17,041 nt of DNA from Bacteroidota bacterium. Lineage in GTDB: Bacteria > Bacteroidota > Rhodothermia > Balneolales > HLUCCA01. Position numbers and translations under genes: made by a program. Shown here piece by piece: positions 7,794 through 16,016 of this stretch. Positions within the stretch are counted from its first letter, which is position 1. The number at the start of each line of letters is the position of its first letter. The notes below the pieces were generated by a model, which was not told the origin of the DNA, searched no databases, and saw nothing but the letters and a program-made list of their open reading frames with translations. The stretch lies in the NCBI GenBank assembly GCA_003448835.1, contig DLXM01000084.1, positions 1 through 17,041 on the forward strand, given 5' to 3'.

Positions 7794-9983
7794 ATGACTG
7801 AATCCCAGATCTTCGAACATATCTCAAAAAAACTCAGCTTTTCAACAAAGCAAATTCACACGGTCTCTAATTTTCTGGATGAAGGTGCTACAATTCCGTT
7901 TTTGGCACGTTATCGCCGAGAGGTGACAGGTGATCTGGATGAAGAGCAATTACGAGCAATCAGAGATGATCTGGAGTACTTTAAAACTCTCGAACAAAGA
8001 CGGAACACTATCCTGAATTCAATTCGAGAACAAAATAAGTTGACTCCGGAGTTAGAAAAAAGCATTTCAGATTGTATGGATCTAACTACTTTAGAAGACT
8101 TGTATTTGCCATACAAACCGAAGCGAAAAACCAGAGCAAGTATTGCCAGAGAAAAGGGACTGGAACCTTTGGCTCAACTGATATTTGATCAGGCAACAAT
8201 GAAAGGATCTGTTGAAGATATTGCCGCTACATATATCGATTCAGAAAAAGGGGTTGAAACCATAGAACATGCGCTACAGGGTGCTAATGATATTATAGCC
8301 GAATGGGTGAATGAAAATGTTGAAGTGCGGGATAAACTGCGAAAGGAATTTCGAAATTATGGTGCTGTTACCTCTAAAAAAGTATCCGCGGTCACAGATC
8401 GCACTGTTTATGAAGCTTATTATGATTTCAAATGCAGGATTAAATTCCTGAGACCGCATCAGGTACTCGCATTGAATCGAGGTGAACGAGAAAACATACT
8501 ATCTGTTGGGCTTGATGTACTTGAAGAACAATGCCTGGACCATATCGATAGTGTCATCCTTAAAAATGAGGATCACATTTTTACAGATAATGTTCTGGAT
8601 GCTATTGAAGATGCTTTTAAAAGGCTACTATTCCCTGCATTGGAACGCGAAATCAGAAATGAATTGACAGAAATTGCCGACGAACATGCCATCAGTACGT
8701 TTGCTGAAAACATGAAAAATCTACTCCTTCAACCGCCCCTTTCTCAAAAAATAATCATGGGGATTGACCCAGCGTTCAGAACCGGTTGTAAAGTGGCTGT
8801 AATTGATGCCACGGGAAAATATCTTGCCGGGGATACCATTTATCCAACTGAACCTTTTAAAAAAATCGCTGAAGCAGAAAAAACAATTGAACGTCTAATA
8901 GAGGCTCATCATGTTGATATAATCGCAATCGGGAATGGAACTGCAAGCAGAGAAACCGAAATGTTTGTAGCCAATTATCTTCAAAAACGCAGAGAACAGG
9001 GATCTGATCGTGAGTTATTCTATTTGATTGTGAGTGAAGCAGGTGCTTCTGTCTATTCTGCCTCAACCATTGCACGGGACGAATTCCCGGATTTAGATGC
9101 CGCACAAAGAGGCAATATATCTATTGCAAGAAGAGTACTGGATCCATTAGCTGAATTAGTAAAAATTGATCCTAAGTCAGTTGGAGTTGGATTATATCAG
9201 CATGACGTAAATCAATACAAACTTTCTAAAAAACTCGATGATGTCGTTGAAAGTTGCGTAAATCAAGTCGGGGTAAATCTTAACACCGCAAGTGCATCAT
9301 TACTTACTCATGTATCAGGACTAAGTAAAACTATTTCTGAAAATATTGTCAAAGTTCGAGAAAAGAATGGTCCATTTAAATCCAGAGAGCAGCTTTTAAA
9401 AGTTGCTGGGGTTGGAGAATTCAAGTACCAGCAATCTGTTGGATTCTTGAGAATACCTGACGCTACAAATCCACTGGATAATACTGCTATCCACCCGGAA
9501 ACATACGATACAGCAAAAAAACTGTGCGATAAATTTGGATTAGATCTGAAAAATTTGACCAATTTACAGTTAAAGTTATCCGAACACGTCAAAACCATGA
9601 ATCGCAGACAGATTGCGGATGAACTTGGTGTTGGATTACCAACTTTTGATTTAATTATAGAAAATTTACTAAAACCGGGCCGTGATCCTAGGGAATCATT
9701 ACCAAAGCCAATTTTGCGCCAGGACCTGCTAAAACTTGAAGATTTGAGTGTTGGAGATAAGTTACAAGGTACTGTTAGAAATGTAGTTGATTTTGGAGCA
9801 TTTATCGATTTAGGTGTCAAACAGGATGGATTACTTCATATATCTAAAATGACTGTTGATGGATCAAAAATAGATAATCCGCATGATATTTTATCGGTTG
9901 GGGATATCTTAACCGTCGCAATTGAAAGTATAGATGCAGAAAGAGGACGAATAAGCCTGCAGTTCATTTCCAAACAAAAATAA
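7794..9983 (+). CDS. tex: Tex-family transcription accessory / RNA-binding protein
   Basis: Tex is a conserved cytoplasmic nucleic-acid-binding protein that influences transcription; it is related to the eukaryotic elongation factor Spt6. The domain order is intact. There is an N-terminal helical region (1-300) with FLARYRREVTGDLDEEQLR (37-55) and LEDLYLPYKPKRKTRA (100-115). A YqgF / RNase-H-like domain follows (about 318-445), opening IMGIDPAFRTGCKVAV, where most Tex proteins have DPG (A327 here). Next are tandem helix-hairpin-helix repeats (about 480-555, with VGVNLNTAS and the VAGVGEF hairpin) and an S1 RNA-binding domain at the end (about 651-726, VGDKLQGTVRNVVDFGAFID). The 729 residues are within the family range. 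The ATG at 7794 has only an A/T-rich leader and no Shine-Dalgarno sequence. It stands alone, divergent from hisN. Confidence 0.96.
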   Translation: MTESQIFEHISKKLSFSTKQIHTVSNFLDEGATIPFLARYRREVTGDLDEEQLRAIRDDLEYFKTLEQRRNTILNSIREQNKLTPELEKSISDCMDLTTLEDLYLPYKPKRKTRASIAREKGLEPLAQLIFDQATMKGSVEDIAATYIDSEKGVETIEHALQGANDIIAEWVNENVEVRDKLRKEFRNYGAVTSKKVSAVTDRTVYEAYYDFKCRIKFLRPHQVLALNRGERENILSVGLDVLEEQCLDHIDSVILKNEDHIFTDNVLDAIEDAFKRLLFPALEREIRNELTEIADEHAISTFAENMKNLLLQPPLSQKIIMGIDPAFRTGCKVAVIDATGKYLAGDTIYPTEPFKKIAEAEKTIERLIEAHHVDIIAIGNGTASRETEMFVANYLQKRREQGSDRELFYLIVSEAGASVYSASTIARDEFPDLDAAQRGNISIARRVLDPLAELVKIDPKSVGVGLYQHDVNQYKLSKKLDDVVESCVNQVGVNLNTASASLLTHVSGLSKTISENIVKVREKNGPFKSREQLLKVAGVGEFKYQQSVGFLRIPDATNPLDNTAIHPETYDTAKKLCDKFGLDLKNLTNLQLKLSEHVKTMNRRQIADELGVGLPTFDLIIENLLKPGRDPRESLPKPILRQDLLKLEDLSVGDKLQGTVRNVVDFGAFIDLGVKQDGLLHISKMTVDGSKIDNPHDILSVGDILTVAIESIDAERGRISLQFISKQK

Positions 9984-10055
9984 TAAATGATTTTACGGGA
10001 ATTATTTGATTACCTATTCTGTTACAAGTATTTAAACAGTTTCAAATAAATTTGG

Positions 10056-10086
10056 TTTGGTTATATTTATTATGATTTTACATTTA
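10056..10086 (+). promoter_or_regulatory. Candidate Bacteroidota-type promoter of the barrel-SPOR gene
   Basis: TTTG (10056-10059), exactly 19 nt, then TACATTTA (10079-10086) matches the published Bacteroidota promoter form TTTG-N19-TAnnTTTG with one mismatch (final A for G). Transcription would start near 10093 and give a leader of roughly 78 nt. This is the best promoter match in the window and suits a single, probably well-expressed envelope gene. Confidence 0.5.
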
Positions 10087-10170
10087 TACAATAAATCAAG
10101 TTTGTTCCGTTATTAACATAGTCCTGATAAACCAAATATCATACTATAAAATCATCAAAAATAATCTACT

Positions 10171-11379
10171 ATGAAAAAAAAGCTTTACAACAAGATAAAA
10201 ATTATGGGAGTTGGAATAGCCATACTCACCATGTCATTGTCTATGTCTCCAATACAAACAATTCAAGCTCAGGATGCTCCTGAGTATAATAAATGGGGTG
10301 TTGATGTTGGATTAAGTGCCTTTATGGGTAAAAAATCAGATGCTTGGTCTCCATTTACAGGTCAGATGGATGTCGAATCCGGATATTTCACTCCAGGTCT
10401 TCAAGCTAACATTCGTTACTATTTGTCACCTGCTTTCTCGTTCCAATTGGGCGCAGATTATGTGAAACTTTCTGATGATGGAGAGTCTAACAGAACATTT
10501 GACAATGATCTGTTAAATTTAACTCTTCGCGCTAACGTGTATCTTGGACGCTTGTTTGAATTTGGCAATCCTAAATGGAGCCCAAATTTTCACTTCGGAT
10601 TTGGTAGAGCTTTTAGCTCATTATCAAACGTTACAGGTGAGCAAGATTCTAATGTAGATACTGGTAACTACTACTTCGGTACCGGAATTCGACGTAATCT
10701 AACAGATCGAATCGATTTCTACACAGAATATAGTTATCACATCTTTACCCGTAGTAACATTGACGGTTTTGAATTTGATTCTGACAGATTAGGTCGTTTA
10801 ACAGCCGGTATCAGTTTCAAACTTGGTAGTAGCGATCGCCCACACGCAGAGTGGTATCCAAGTAACACAAATCTTTATGCTACAAGAACAAGTCTTGAAC
10901 GCACAAACTCAATGTTAATGGAATATGAGCGTAGAATTGCAGAGCAAGATAGTAAAATCAATTCACTCGAATCTGAGTTGAATGTAGTCCAGGAAAATGA
11001 CTGTTGTGGTGATATTCGAATTCTTGAAGAAAAAGTAGAATCACTCAACAATGAAATTAATACACTTAAATCAAGTTACGTTCCTGCAACCCAGACTACG
11101 TCACGTGATGGATATTTCATGCAAACAGTTCCTGATGGATATTATGTGCAAGTATTTGCAGATTATACACTTGAAAGAGCTCAATATGCACTTGAATTAA
11201 CTAAAGAACATTTCAACAAGAATAATCCTGGTAACCATAATTATGTAATTACCAAAACTCCTACTGGAACCTGGCACATTGTGTTAATTGGTCCATACCA
11301 AGGATTCTCGTTGACACATGACATTCTTAGAACAGCTAAAACATTGTTTGATGATTCTTATGTAGAACATTTCGAATAA
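10171..11379 (+). CDS. Outer-membrane beta-barrel protein with coiled coil and C-terminal SPOR domain
   Basis: The 402-residue protein starts with a signal peptide (KKK, then hydrophobic 11-30, and a likely cut near IQAQ 31-34). Residues about 38-219 alternate hydrophobic and polar residues with aromatic girdles (for example GLQANIRYYLSP, FHFGFGRAF, YFGTGIRRNL, TAGISFKLG), as in an eight-strand OmpA-like barrel. Residues 238-301 form a coiled coil of heptads holding a Cys-Cys pair (278-279). The final 80 residues (YYVQVFADYTLERAQ at 324-338 to WHIVLIGPYQGFS at 368-380) look like a SPOR domain, which binds peptidoglycan lacking side peptides. The layout resembles OmpA with its usual peptidoglycan-binding module replaced by SPOR, which suggests a tether between outer membrane and wall; that role is inferred. 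It has its own promoter candidate, no Shine-Dalgarno sequence, and a strong terminator, so it is probably monocistronic. Confidence 0.85.
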   Translation: MKKKLYNKIKIMGVGIAILTMSLSMSPIQTIQAQDAPEYNKWGVDVGLSAFMGKKSDAWSPFTGQMDVESGYFTPGLQANIRYYLSPAFSFQLGADYVKLSDDGESNRTFDNDLLNLTLRANVYLGRLFEFGNPKWSPNFHFGFGRAFSSLSNVTGEQDSNVDTGNYYFGTGIRRNLTDRIDFYTEYSYHIFTRSNIDGFEFDSDRLGRLTAGISFKLGSSDRPHAEWYPSNTNLYATRTSLERTNSMLMEYERRIAEQDSKINSLESELNVVQENDCCGDIRILEEKVESLNNEINTLKSSYVPATQTTSRDGYFMQTVPDGYYVQVFADYTLERAQYALELTKEHFNKNNPGNHNYVITKTPTGTWHIVLIGPYQGFSLTHDILRTAKTLFDDSYVEHFE

Positions 11380-11425
11380 TGTTAGATAATGCTTGAATCT
11401 TCAGGCTGGGATTTACTCCAAAAAG

Positions 11426-11458
11426 AAAGCCCGGGAATCGAAAGACTCCCGGGCTTTT
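11426..11458. terminator. Strong intrinsic terminator, bidirectional
   Basis: A GC-rich 11-bp stem pairs AAAGCCCGGGA (11426-11436) with TCCCGGGCTTT (11447-11457). Inside it, an A-C mismatch is followed by TC/GA pairs closing a GAAA tetraloop. On the plus strand it is followed by TTTTATTTTAT, and on the minus strand by a CTTTCTTTTT stretch. It can serve both the barrel-SPOR gene and the convergent glutamine synthetase gene. Confidence 0.92.
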
Positions 11459-11485
11459 ATTTTATCTGGTTGATATCAGTTCTTT

Positions 11486-13663
11486 CTATCTGACAAATAA
11501 CATTTCGCGATAAGTTGGCAATGGCCAGTAATCATCTGCAACCAACTTCTCGAGTTTATCGGCATACGCACGGACGTTATTCATGGCTGGAATGACATTC
11601 TTCTCCATGTGATGTGCTTTCTCATGGACTTCATCGCCGCCAAGCTCTGCATTTTGTTTAGTGAGTCCGTTTAAAGATAGAACTAATGCATTTAATGCCT
11701 CATTTACCTCTTGAGCTGTTTTTAATGAACCATCGACAGTTAAACCAACTGACTTCCCTCTCTCCGACAAAGCAACAAGTTCATTTAAATAACGAACAGC
11801 ACCTGGAATCACCATCGTACGAATCATCATTTCAGTCGTTTCAGCCTCAATATTGATTGTCTTGAAATATTGTTCGAGCATAATCTCTTTACGTGATTCA
11901 ACTTCACGCTCACTGAGTACATGATACTTCTCGAACAACTCGATATTTTTCTTTGATGACAAATATGGAATCGACTCCATCGTCGTTTTCAAATTGAGTA
12001 GACCACGTTTTTTAGCTTGTTTTTGCCAATCATCAGAGTATCCATCACCATTGAAGATAATACTTGAGGCTGCTTTCAACGTATCTTTAAGTACTTTAGC
12101 TAGTGCCGATTCAAAGTCAACTCCCTCTGCTAAGGCAGCTTCGAGTGCATCAGTCATTTCATCAATCGCAGCCGATGCTATAGTGTTCAAAACTACGATT
12201 GGAAATGATACAGATTGTGAAGATCCAACTGCTCTGAACTCAAACTTATTACCCGTGAAAGCAAAAGGTGATGTTCTGTTTCTGTCTCCCGCATCTTTTG
12301 GAAAATGTGGAAGTACATTTACTCCGAGTCCAAGTAATCCGCCTTTTTTAGAAGACTTAGCACCGCCATTTTGAAGTTGGGTTAATACATCTGCAAGTTG
12401 TTCACCGGTAAATATTGAAATAATTGCCGGTGGCGCTTCATTAGCCCCTAATCGGTGATCATTACCAGCTGCCGCAACACTAACTCTTAAAAGATCCTGA
12501 TAATCATGCACTGCTTTTACAATCGCCGTGCTAAAGAATAAAAATGACATATTTGAATGCGGATCCTCACCCGGATCAAGCAAATTCACGCCGCTATCGG
12601 TAGACATTGACCAGTTGGTGTGCTTACCACTACCGTTTACTCCTGCAAATGGTTTTTCATGTAATATACAGACCAATCCATATTTGCGAGCTACCCTCTT
12701 TAGAGTAATCATCGTCAATTGCTGATGATCGGCTGCAACGTTTGCACTTTCGAAAATTGGTGCAATTTCATACTGTCCCGGTGCTACTTCATTATGTCTG
12801 GTTTTTACAGGTACACCGAGACGATAGAGTTCGTACTCAGCTTCCATCATAAATGATAGAACACGATCTGGAATTGAACCAAAATAATGATCTTCCATCT
12901 CCTGACCCTTTGGTGGTTTTGCTCCAATTAGAGTCCGATTTGAATGAATCAGGTCAGGACGAGAGTAATAAAATTCCTGATCGATCAGAAAATATTCTTG
13001 CTCGCAACCTACTGTAGAGAAAACTCGTTTCGCATTCGTGATATTGAAATGCTTTACAGCACGCATAGCTGAATGACTCAAAGCTTCTGCTGAACGTAAC
13101 AGTGGAGTTTTATGATCTAAAGCCTCACCAGTCCATGAAGCAAAAGCAGTAGGTATACATAGAACTGTTCCGTTTTCGCTTTCTGCAATGAATGCAGGTG
13201 ATGTTGGATCCCAAACTGTATATCCACGTGCTTCGAACGTTGGTCGAAGTCCACCACTTGGAAAACTAGAAGCATCAGGCTCGCCTTGGATCAGTTCTTT
13301 ACCGGAAAATTCAGCAATTGCTCCGCCGCCTTTGTTAGGTGTAATAAAACTGTCGTGTTTTTCGGCTGTAGAACCAGTTAATGGCTGAAACCAGTGAGTG
13401 TAATGAGTAGCACCATGCTCCATGGCCCAATCTTTCATTACAACGGCAACAGAGTCCGCTACGTTGATATTCAACGGTTCGTTATCAGTAATCGTTTTTT
13501 TCAGGTCTTTCCAAACTGCCTTTGGGAGTCTTTCCTTTAAGGTGTCGAGCTGAAGTGTTTTTTCACCAAATATTTTTGGGATATTAAAATTCTTAATGTT
13601 GAAAGACGTTTCAACTTGTCTTACTGCTAAAATCGGGTTGAATCTTCTGTAGTTCTTACTCAT
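11486..13663 (-). CDS. glnN: Glutamine synthetase type III (GSIII)
   Basis: This enzyme makes glutamine from glutamate, ammonia and ATP, and is the entry point of nitrogen assimilation. The 725-residue length and motifs are those of the large type III enzyme rather than Gln[17 protein letters not shown] (91-106) and the GSIII-specific N-terminal segment [20 protein letters not shown] (137-156) are present. So are metal-site residues in [11 protein letters not shown] (218-228), [15 protein letters not shown] (291-305), the ATP-site signature [17 protein letters not shown] (337-353) and the [14 protein letters not shown] segment (401-414). GSIII forms double-ring dodecamers and is common in Bacteroidota and some cyanobacteria. 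The start is the ATG at 13663, with no Shine-Dalgarno sequence. A long AT-rich upstream region with a promoter candidate and no partner gene suggests a separately regulated unit; no nitrogen-control operator is recognisable. Confidence 0.97.
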   Translation of the reverse strand: MSKNYRRFNPILAVRQVETSFNIKNFNIPKIFGEKTLQLDTLKERLPKAVWKDLKKTITDNEPLNINVADSVAVVMKDWAMEHGATHYTHWFQPLTGSTAEKHDSFITPNKGGGAIAEFSGKELIQGEPDASSFPSGGLRPTFEARGYTVWDPTSPAFIAESENGTVLCIPTAFASWTGEALDHKTPLLRSAEALSHSAMRAVKHFNITNAKRVFSTVGCEQEYFLIDQEFYYSRPDLIHSNRTLIGAKPPKGQEMEDHYFGSIPDRVLSFMMEAEYELYRLGVPVKTRHNEVAPGQYEIAPIFESANVAADHQQLTMITLKRVARKYGLVCILHEKPFAGVNGSGKHTNWSMSTDSGVNLLDPGEDPHSNMSFLFFSTAIVKAVHDYQDLLRVSVAAAGNDHRLGANEAPPAIISIFTGEQLADVLTQLQNGGAKSSKKGGLLGLGVNVLPHFPKDAGDRNRTSPFAFTGNKFEFRAVGSSQSVSFPIVVLNTIASAAIDEMTDALEAALAEGVDFESALAKVLKDTLKAASSIIFNGDGYSDDWQKQAKKRGLLNLKTTMESIPYLSSKKNIELFEKYHVLSEREVESRKEIMLEQYFKTINIEAETTEMMIRTMVIPGAVRYLNELVALSERGKSVGLTVDGSLKTAQEVNEALNALVLSLNGLTKQNAELGGDEVHEKAHHMEKNVIPAMNNVRAYADKLEKLVADDYWPLPTYREMLFVR

Positions 13664-13719
13664 TGGATATGAATTGTGAGGTTCAGATTAAAATTGGAGT
13701 CGCATTATTTAAAGCGCGA

Positions 13720-13750
13720 GTAAATTAAAACCATATTATTTTAATGTCAA
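13720..13750 (-). promoter_or_regulatory. Candidate glnN promoter
   Basis: On the minus strand TTGACA (13750-13745) is a perfect sigma-70 type -35 box. It can be read with TTTAAT (13729-13724) after 15 nt, or in the Bacteroidota manner as TTG, 20 nt, TAATTTAC (13727-13720, 6 of 8 to TAnnTTTG). Either gives a leader of about 50 nt before the ATG at 13663. Runs of A and T lie just upstream (13755-13785), resembling an UP element. Confidence 0.45.
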
Positions 13751-13983
13751 TTATGTTTTTAAATTATTTTTTTAATTTTTTAAGGTTAAATGCTATTGTA
13801 TCATGGAACCGCTTTTTTAGTCGATATAACCTCATTTTTAAAAACTAATATTCGATTATCCCACCTTTTAAGTTGAAACCCGGCTCCAATAACCACTCAA
13901 TTCGCCGTGTTTACTTTATTTTTTAAGTTGTTTAATGAGTCTTTCTATTAATTTCAATGAATGCTGATTTGATAATTATCCGC

Positions 13984-13991
13984 TATCTTTG
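13984..13991 (+). promoter_or_regulatory. Possible -7 element of the menA operon
   Basis: TATCTTTG fits the Bacteroidota -7 consensus TAnnTTTG exactly and lies 22 nt before the menA ATG, so the leader would be roughly 15 nt. No TTTG stands at the usual 19-nt distance upstream (one lies only 12 nt away), so only half of the promoter is recognisable. Confidence 0.35.
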
Positions 13992-14013
13992 CCATTTCAT
14001 TAACTAGATATTT

Positions 14014-14898
14014 ATGCAATCAATATTTAAAAACTGGGTTCTTGCTGCTCGATTAAAAACACTCCCCGCAGCAGTTATTCCTGTTATTATTGGATGTTCA
14101 ATTGCCTGGAATGACGGCTATTTTGATCTTGTTCCTGCACTTGTTGCTATGATTTGTGCATTATTAATTCAAATTGGCACCAATTTTGCCAATGATTATT
14201 ATGATCACGTTAAAGGAGCAGATACAAAGGATCGAATAGGATTTGAGAGAGCTACATCCTCAGGATGGATATCACCTAATGCAATGTTTACAGCTACAAT
14301 TATCACAATGAGCCTTGCGTTTTTTATTGGCCTTTATCTCGTATGGCATGCCGGAATTGTAGTTTTGTTTATTGGTGTTCTATCTCTCATTTTCGGAATT
14401 GCTTACACTGGCGGACCCTACCCACTTGGCTACAATGGACTGGGAGATGTTTTTGTTTTTATATTTTTTGGAATTGTCGCTGTTATGACGACCTACTATG
14501 TGCAGGCAATGCAATGGTCTATGATTACGTTTTGGGCTTCTCTACCTGTTGGCGCTCTCGCAACCAACATTTTAGTTGTTAATAATTTACGCGATGTTCC
14601 AACCGACTCAGTTACAGGTAAAAGAACATTAGGTATTCTTTTAGGTGAAAAAGCTTTAAAAATTGAATACACTTTGTTTGTAATCCTCGCAGTTTCAGTC
14701 CCTCTGGTGTTCAAGTTCATATATTCATATAATTACATAATACTATTACCACTAATGTCTATCCCCCTTTTCATAATGTTGATTAGGGAAGTTTGGTTTT
14801 TTGAACACAGACCATCATTAAATAATACACTGGTAAAGTCCGCTATGGTAATGACAGTATATGGCATTCTATTCAGTATTGGGATAATTTTGGGATGA
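14014..14898 (+). CDS. menA: 1,4-dihydroxy-2-naphthoate polyprenyltransferase
   Basis: MenA joins an isoprenoid chain to 1,4-dihydroxy-2-naphthoate in the cytoplasmic membrane, giving demethylmenaquinone. It belongs to the UbiA prenyltransferase family. Both aspartate-rich motifs are present: NFANDYYDHVKGADT (57-71) binds the magnesium-diphosphate of the prenyl donor, and NNLRDVPTDSVTGKRTL (190-206) is the second site. About eight or nine hydrophobic membrane segments are visible, among them 20-32, 38-56, 92-110, 114-132, 143-163 and 170-190, and the length of 294 residues is normal. The start ATG at 14014 has no Shine-Dalgarno sequence. It leads a menA-menC-menE run with gaps of 4 and 1 nt, the order common in Bacteroidota, which supports the specific MenA assignment over other UbiA proteins. 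Confidence 0.95.
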   Translation: MQSIFKNWVLAARLKTLPAAVIPVIIGCSIAWNDGYFDLVPALVAMICALLIQIGTNFANDYYDHVKGADTKDRIGFERATSSGWISPNAMFTATIITMSLAFFIGLYLVWHAGIVVLFIGVLSLIFGIAYTGGPYPLGYNGLGDVFVFIFFGIVAVMTTYYVQAMQWSMITFWASLPVGALATNILVVNNLRDVPTDSVTGKRTLGILLGEKALKIEYTLFVILAVSVPLVFKFIYSYNYIILLPLMSIPLFIMLIREVWFFEHRPSLNNTLVKSAMVMTVYGILFSIGIILG

Positions 14899-14902
14899 TA
14901 AT

Positions 14903-16015
14903 ATGATTCATCTTTACCCTTTTAATATTCCATTTAAGGATACTTTTAAAACTTCAAAGGGTAATTTTGAATTCCGGGAAGGAATCCTGGTAAGTTTCAC
15001 GCATCATAGCCATAGATTTTTTGCTGAAATTTCACCATTACCCGGATTTTCAGTATCTGATTTAGAATCTTGCACAAATATTTTCAGCACAAACGCATCC
15101 AAAATTGACGAATTCCTTATAGGAATATTAAATAATCATGATGGCGATTATGAAATCCATTCAATCCTTGAAATCGTTGAGAAAACTGCGTTATTAACTC
15201 ATAAATGGATTAAAAATGAGCTTCCAACTCAGTTAATACCCGAAATTCAGTTCGCTATTGATCATATCATATTTCAAATATTAGCTGCCAGGAATACATC
15301 CGAATCTATGATTCCCGCAGATTTGATTATACCTATAAACGCTAATGTCAAAACGCTAATGGAGGCCACAAATGCATACAAATCAGGGATAAAAACTGTT
15401 AAAGTTAAAGTAGGGATGGATGCTGACCATGAATCATCATTGATCAAAAACATACGGGATAATTTACCCGATATTTCGATACGATTAGATGCAAATGGTG
15501 CCTGGGATTTCAAAAGTGCCCGTTCATTTATTGAGCAAGTCCAATCATTTGATATCGAATACATTGAGCAACCGGTTTCAATTCAGGAGTTTCGCGAGTA
15601 CGGTCCACGATTACGAAACTTGGGAATACAAATAGCTGCTGACGAATCCGCCAGATCATATTTGGATGTAGTAACCTTAATTGATAATAATTCAACGGAT
15701 ATACTGATTCTGAAACCACCAATGATTGGAAATTTTAAAAATCTATTGAACATTTATGAACTCGCTTTACGATCGAACATACCCTGTGTATTCACTTCCA
15801 GCTTAGATTCATCTATCAATAGACGATTTGCAGCTTTGTTAGGTTTTGTATTTGGCAGCAAGAAACTCGCACATGGCTTTGGTACCGGATCACTTTTTAA
15901 ATCTGATATCACAATTTTGAATGATAATATCCAGAACGGGAACTTAATTGTACCAATTTCAGGTATCTCAGTTGCTGAAATTAATTCACGTTTTATCAGT
16001 AAAACCATCTGTTAA
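14903..16015 (+). CDS. menC: o-Succinylbenzoate synthase
   Basis: MenC is an enolase-superfamily enzyme that dehydrates SHCHC to o-succinylbenzoate, a cytoplasmic step of menaquinone synthesis. The barrel's catalytic set can be followed: KVKVG (166-170) with K167 and K169 as acid/base lysines, metal ligands D196 (LDANGAW), E222 (YIEQP) and D247 (ADESAR), and the second catalytic lysine K271 (ILKPP). The N-terminal capping domain (1-140) is divergent, as is usual for MenC, which makes the placement between menA and menE important for telling it from dipeptide epimerases of the same superfamily. At 370 residues it is within range. ATG 14903 is 4 nt after the menA stop. Confidence 0.92.
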   Translation: MIHLYPFNIPFKDTFKTSKGNFEFREGILVSFTHHSHRFFAEISPLPGFSVSDLESCTNIFSTNASKIDEFLIGILNNHDGDYEIHSILEIVEKTALLTHKWIKNELPTQLIPEIQFAIDHIIFQILAARNTSESMIPADLIIPINANVKTLMEATNAYKSGIKTVKVKVGMDADHESSLIKNIRDNLPDISIRLDANGAWDFKSARSFIEQVQSFDIEYIEQPVSIQEFREYGPRLRNLGIQIAADESARSYLDVVTLIDNNSTDILILKPPMIGNFKNLLNIYELALRSNIPCVFTSSLDSSINRRFAALLGFVFGSKKLAHGFGTGSLFKSDITILNDNIQNGNLIVPISGISVAEINSRFISKTIC

Positions 16016-16016
16016 T

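Larger units (their letters stand above)
13664..14013. other. 350-nt non-coding gap between glnN and menA
   Basis: This divergent region holds the glnN promoter candidate at 13720-13750, a very A/T-rich stretch (about 13750-13785), and a possible menA -7 element at 13984-13991. The 10-mer TTTTAAGTTG occurs twice in direct orientation (13866-13875 and 13921-13930). I found no convincing ORF, tRNA, hairpin terminator or known riboswitch in it. The central part (13800-13950) is unexplained and could carry regulatory sites for either gene. Confidence 0.6.

Noticed and set aside
9308..9820. 170-codon minus-strand ORF
   Set aside because: Antisense to the helix-hairpin-helix and S1 part of tex. 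The translation is serine- and proline-rich, as shadows of coding sequence often are, and shows no domain.
9974..10014. Possible hairpin after tex (AAATAAT ... ATTATTT)
   Set aside because: Only seven A-T pairs with a large loop and no T tract; too weak to call a terminator.
11994..12374. 126-codon plus-strand ORF
   Set aside because: Antisense to the conserved region of glnN; Ser/Pro/Ala-rich shadow without its own start signals.
13866..13930. Direct repeat TTTTAAGTTG as a repeat array or attachment site
   Set aside because: Two copies of a 10-mer in AT-rich sequence with unrelated flanks; no integrase, tRNA or third copy nearby. It is kept only as a note in the gap description.
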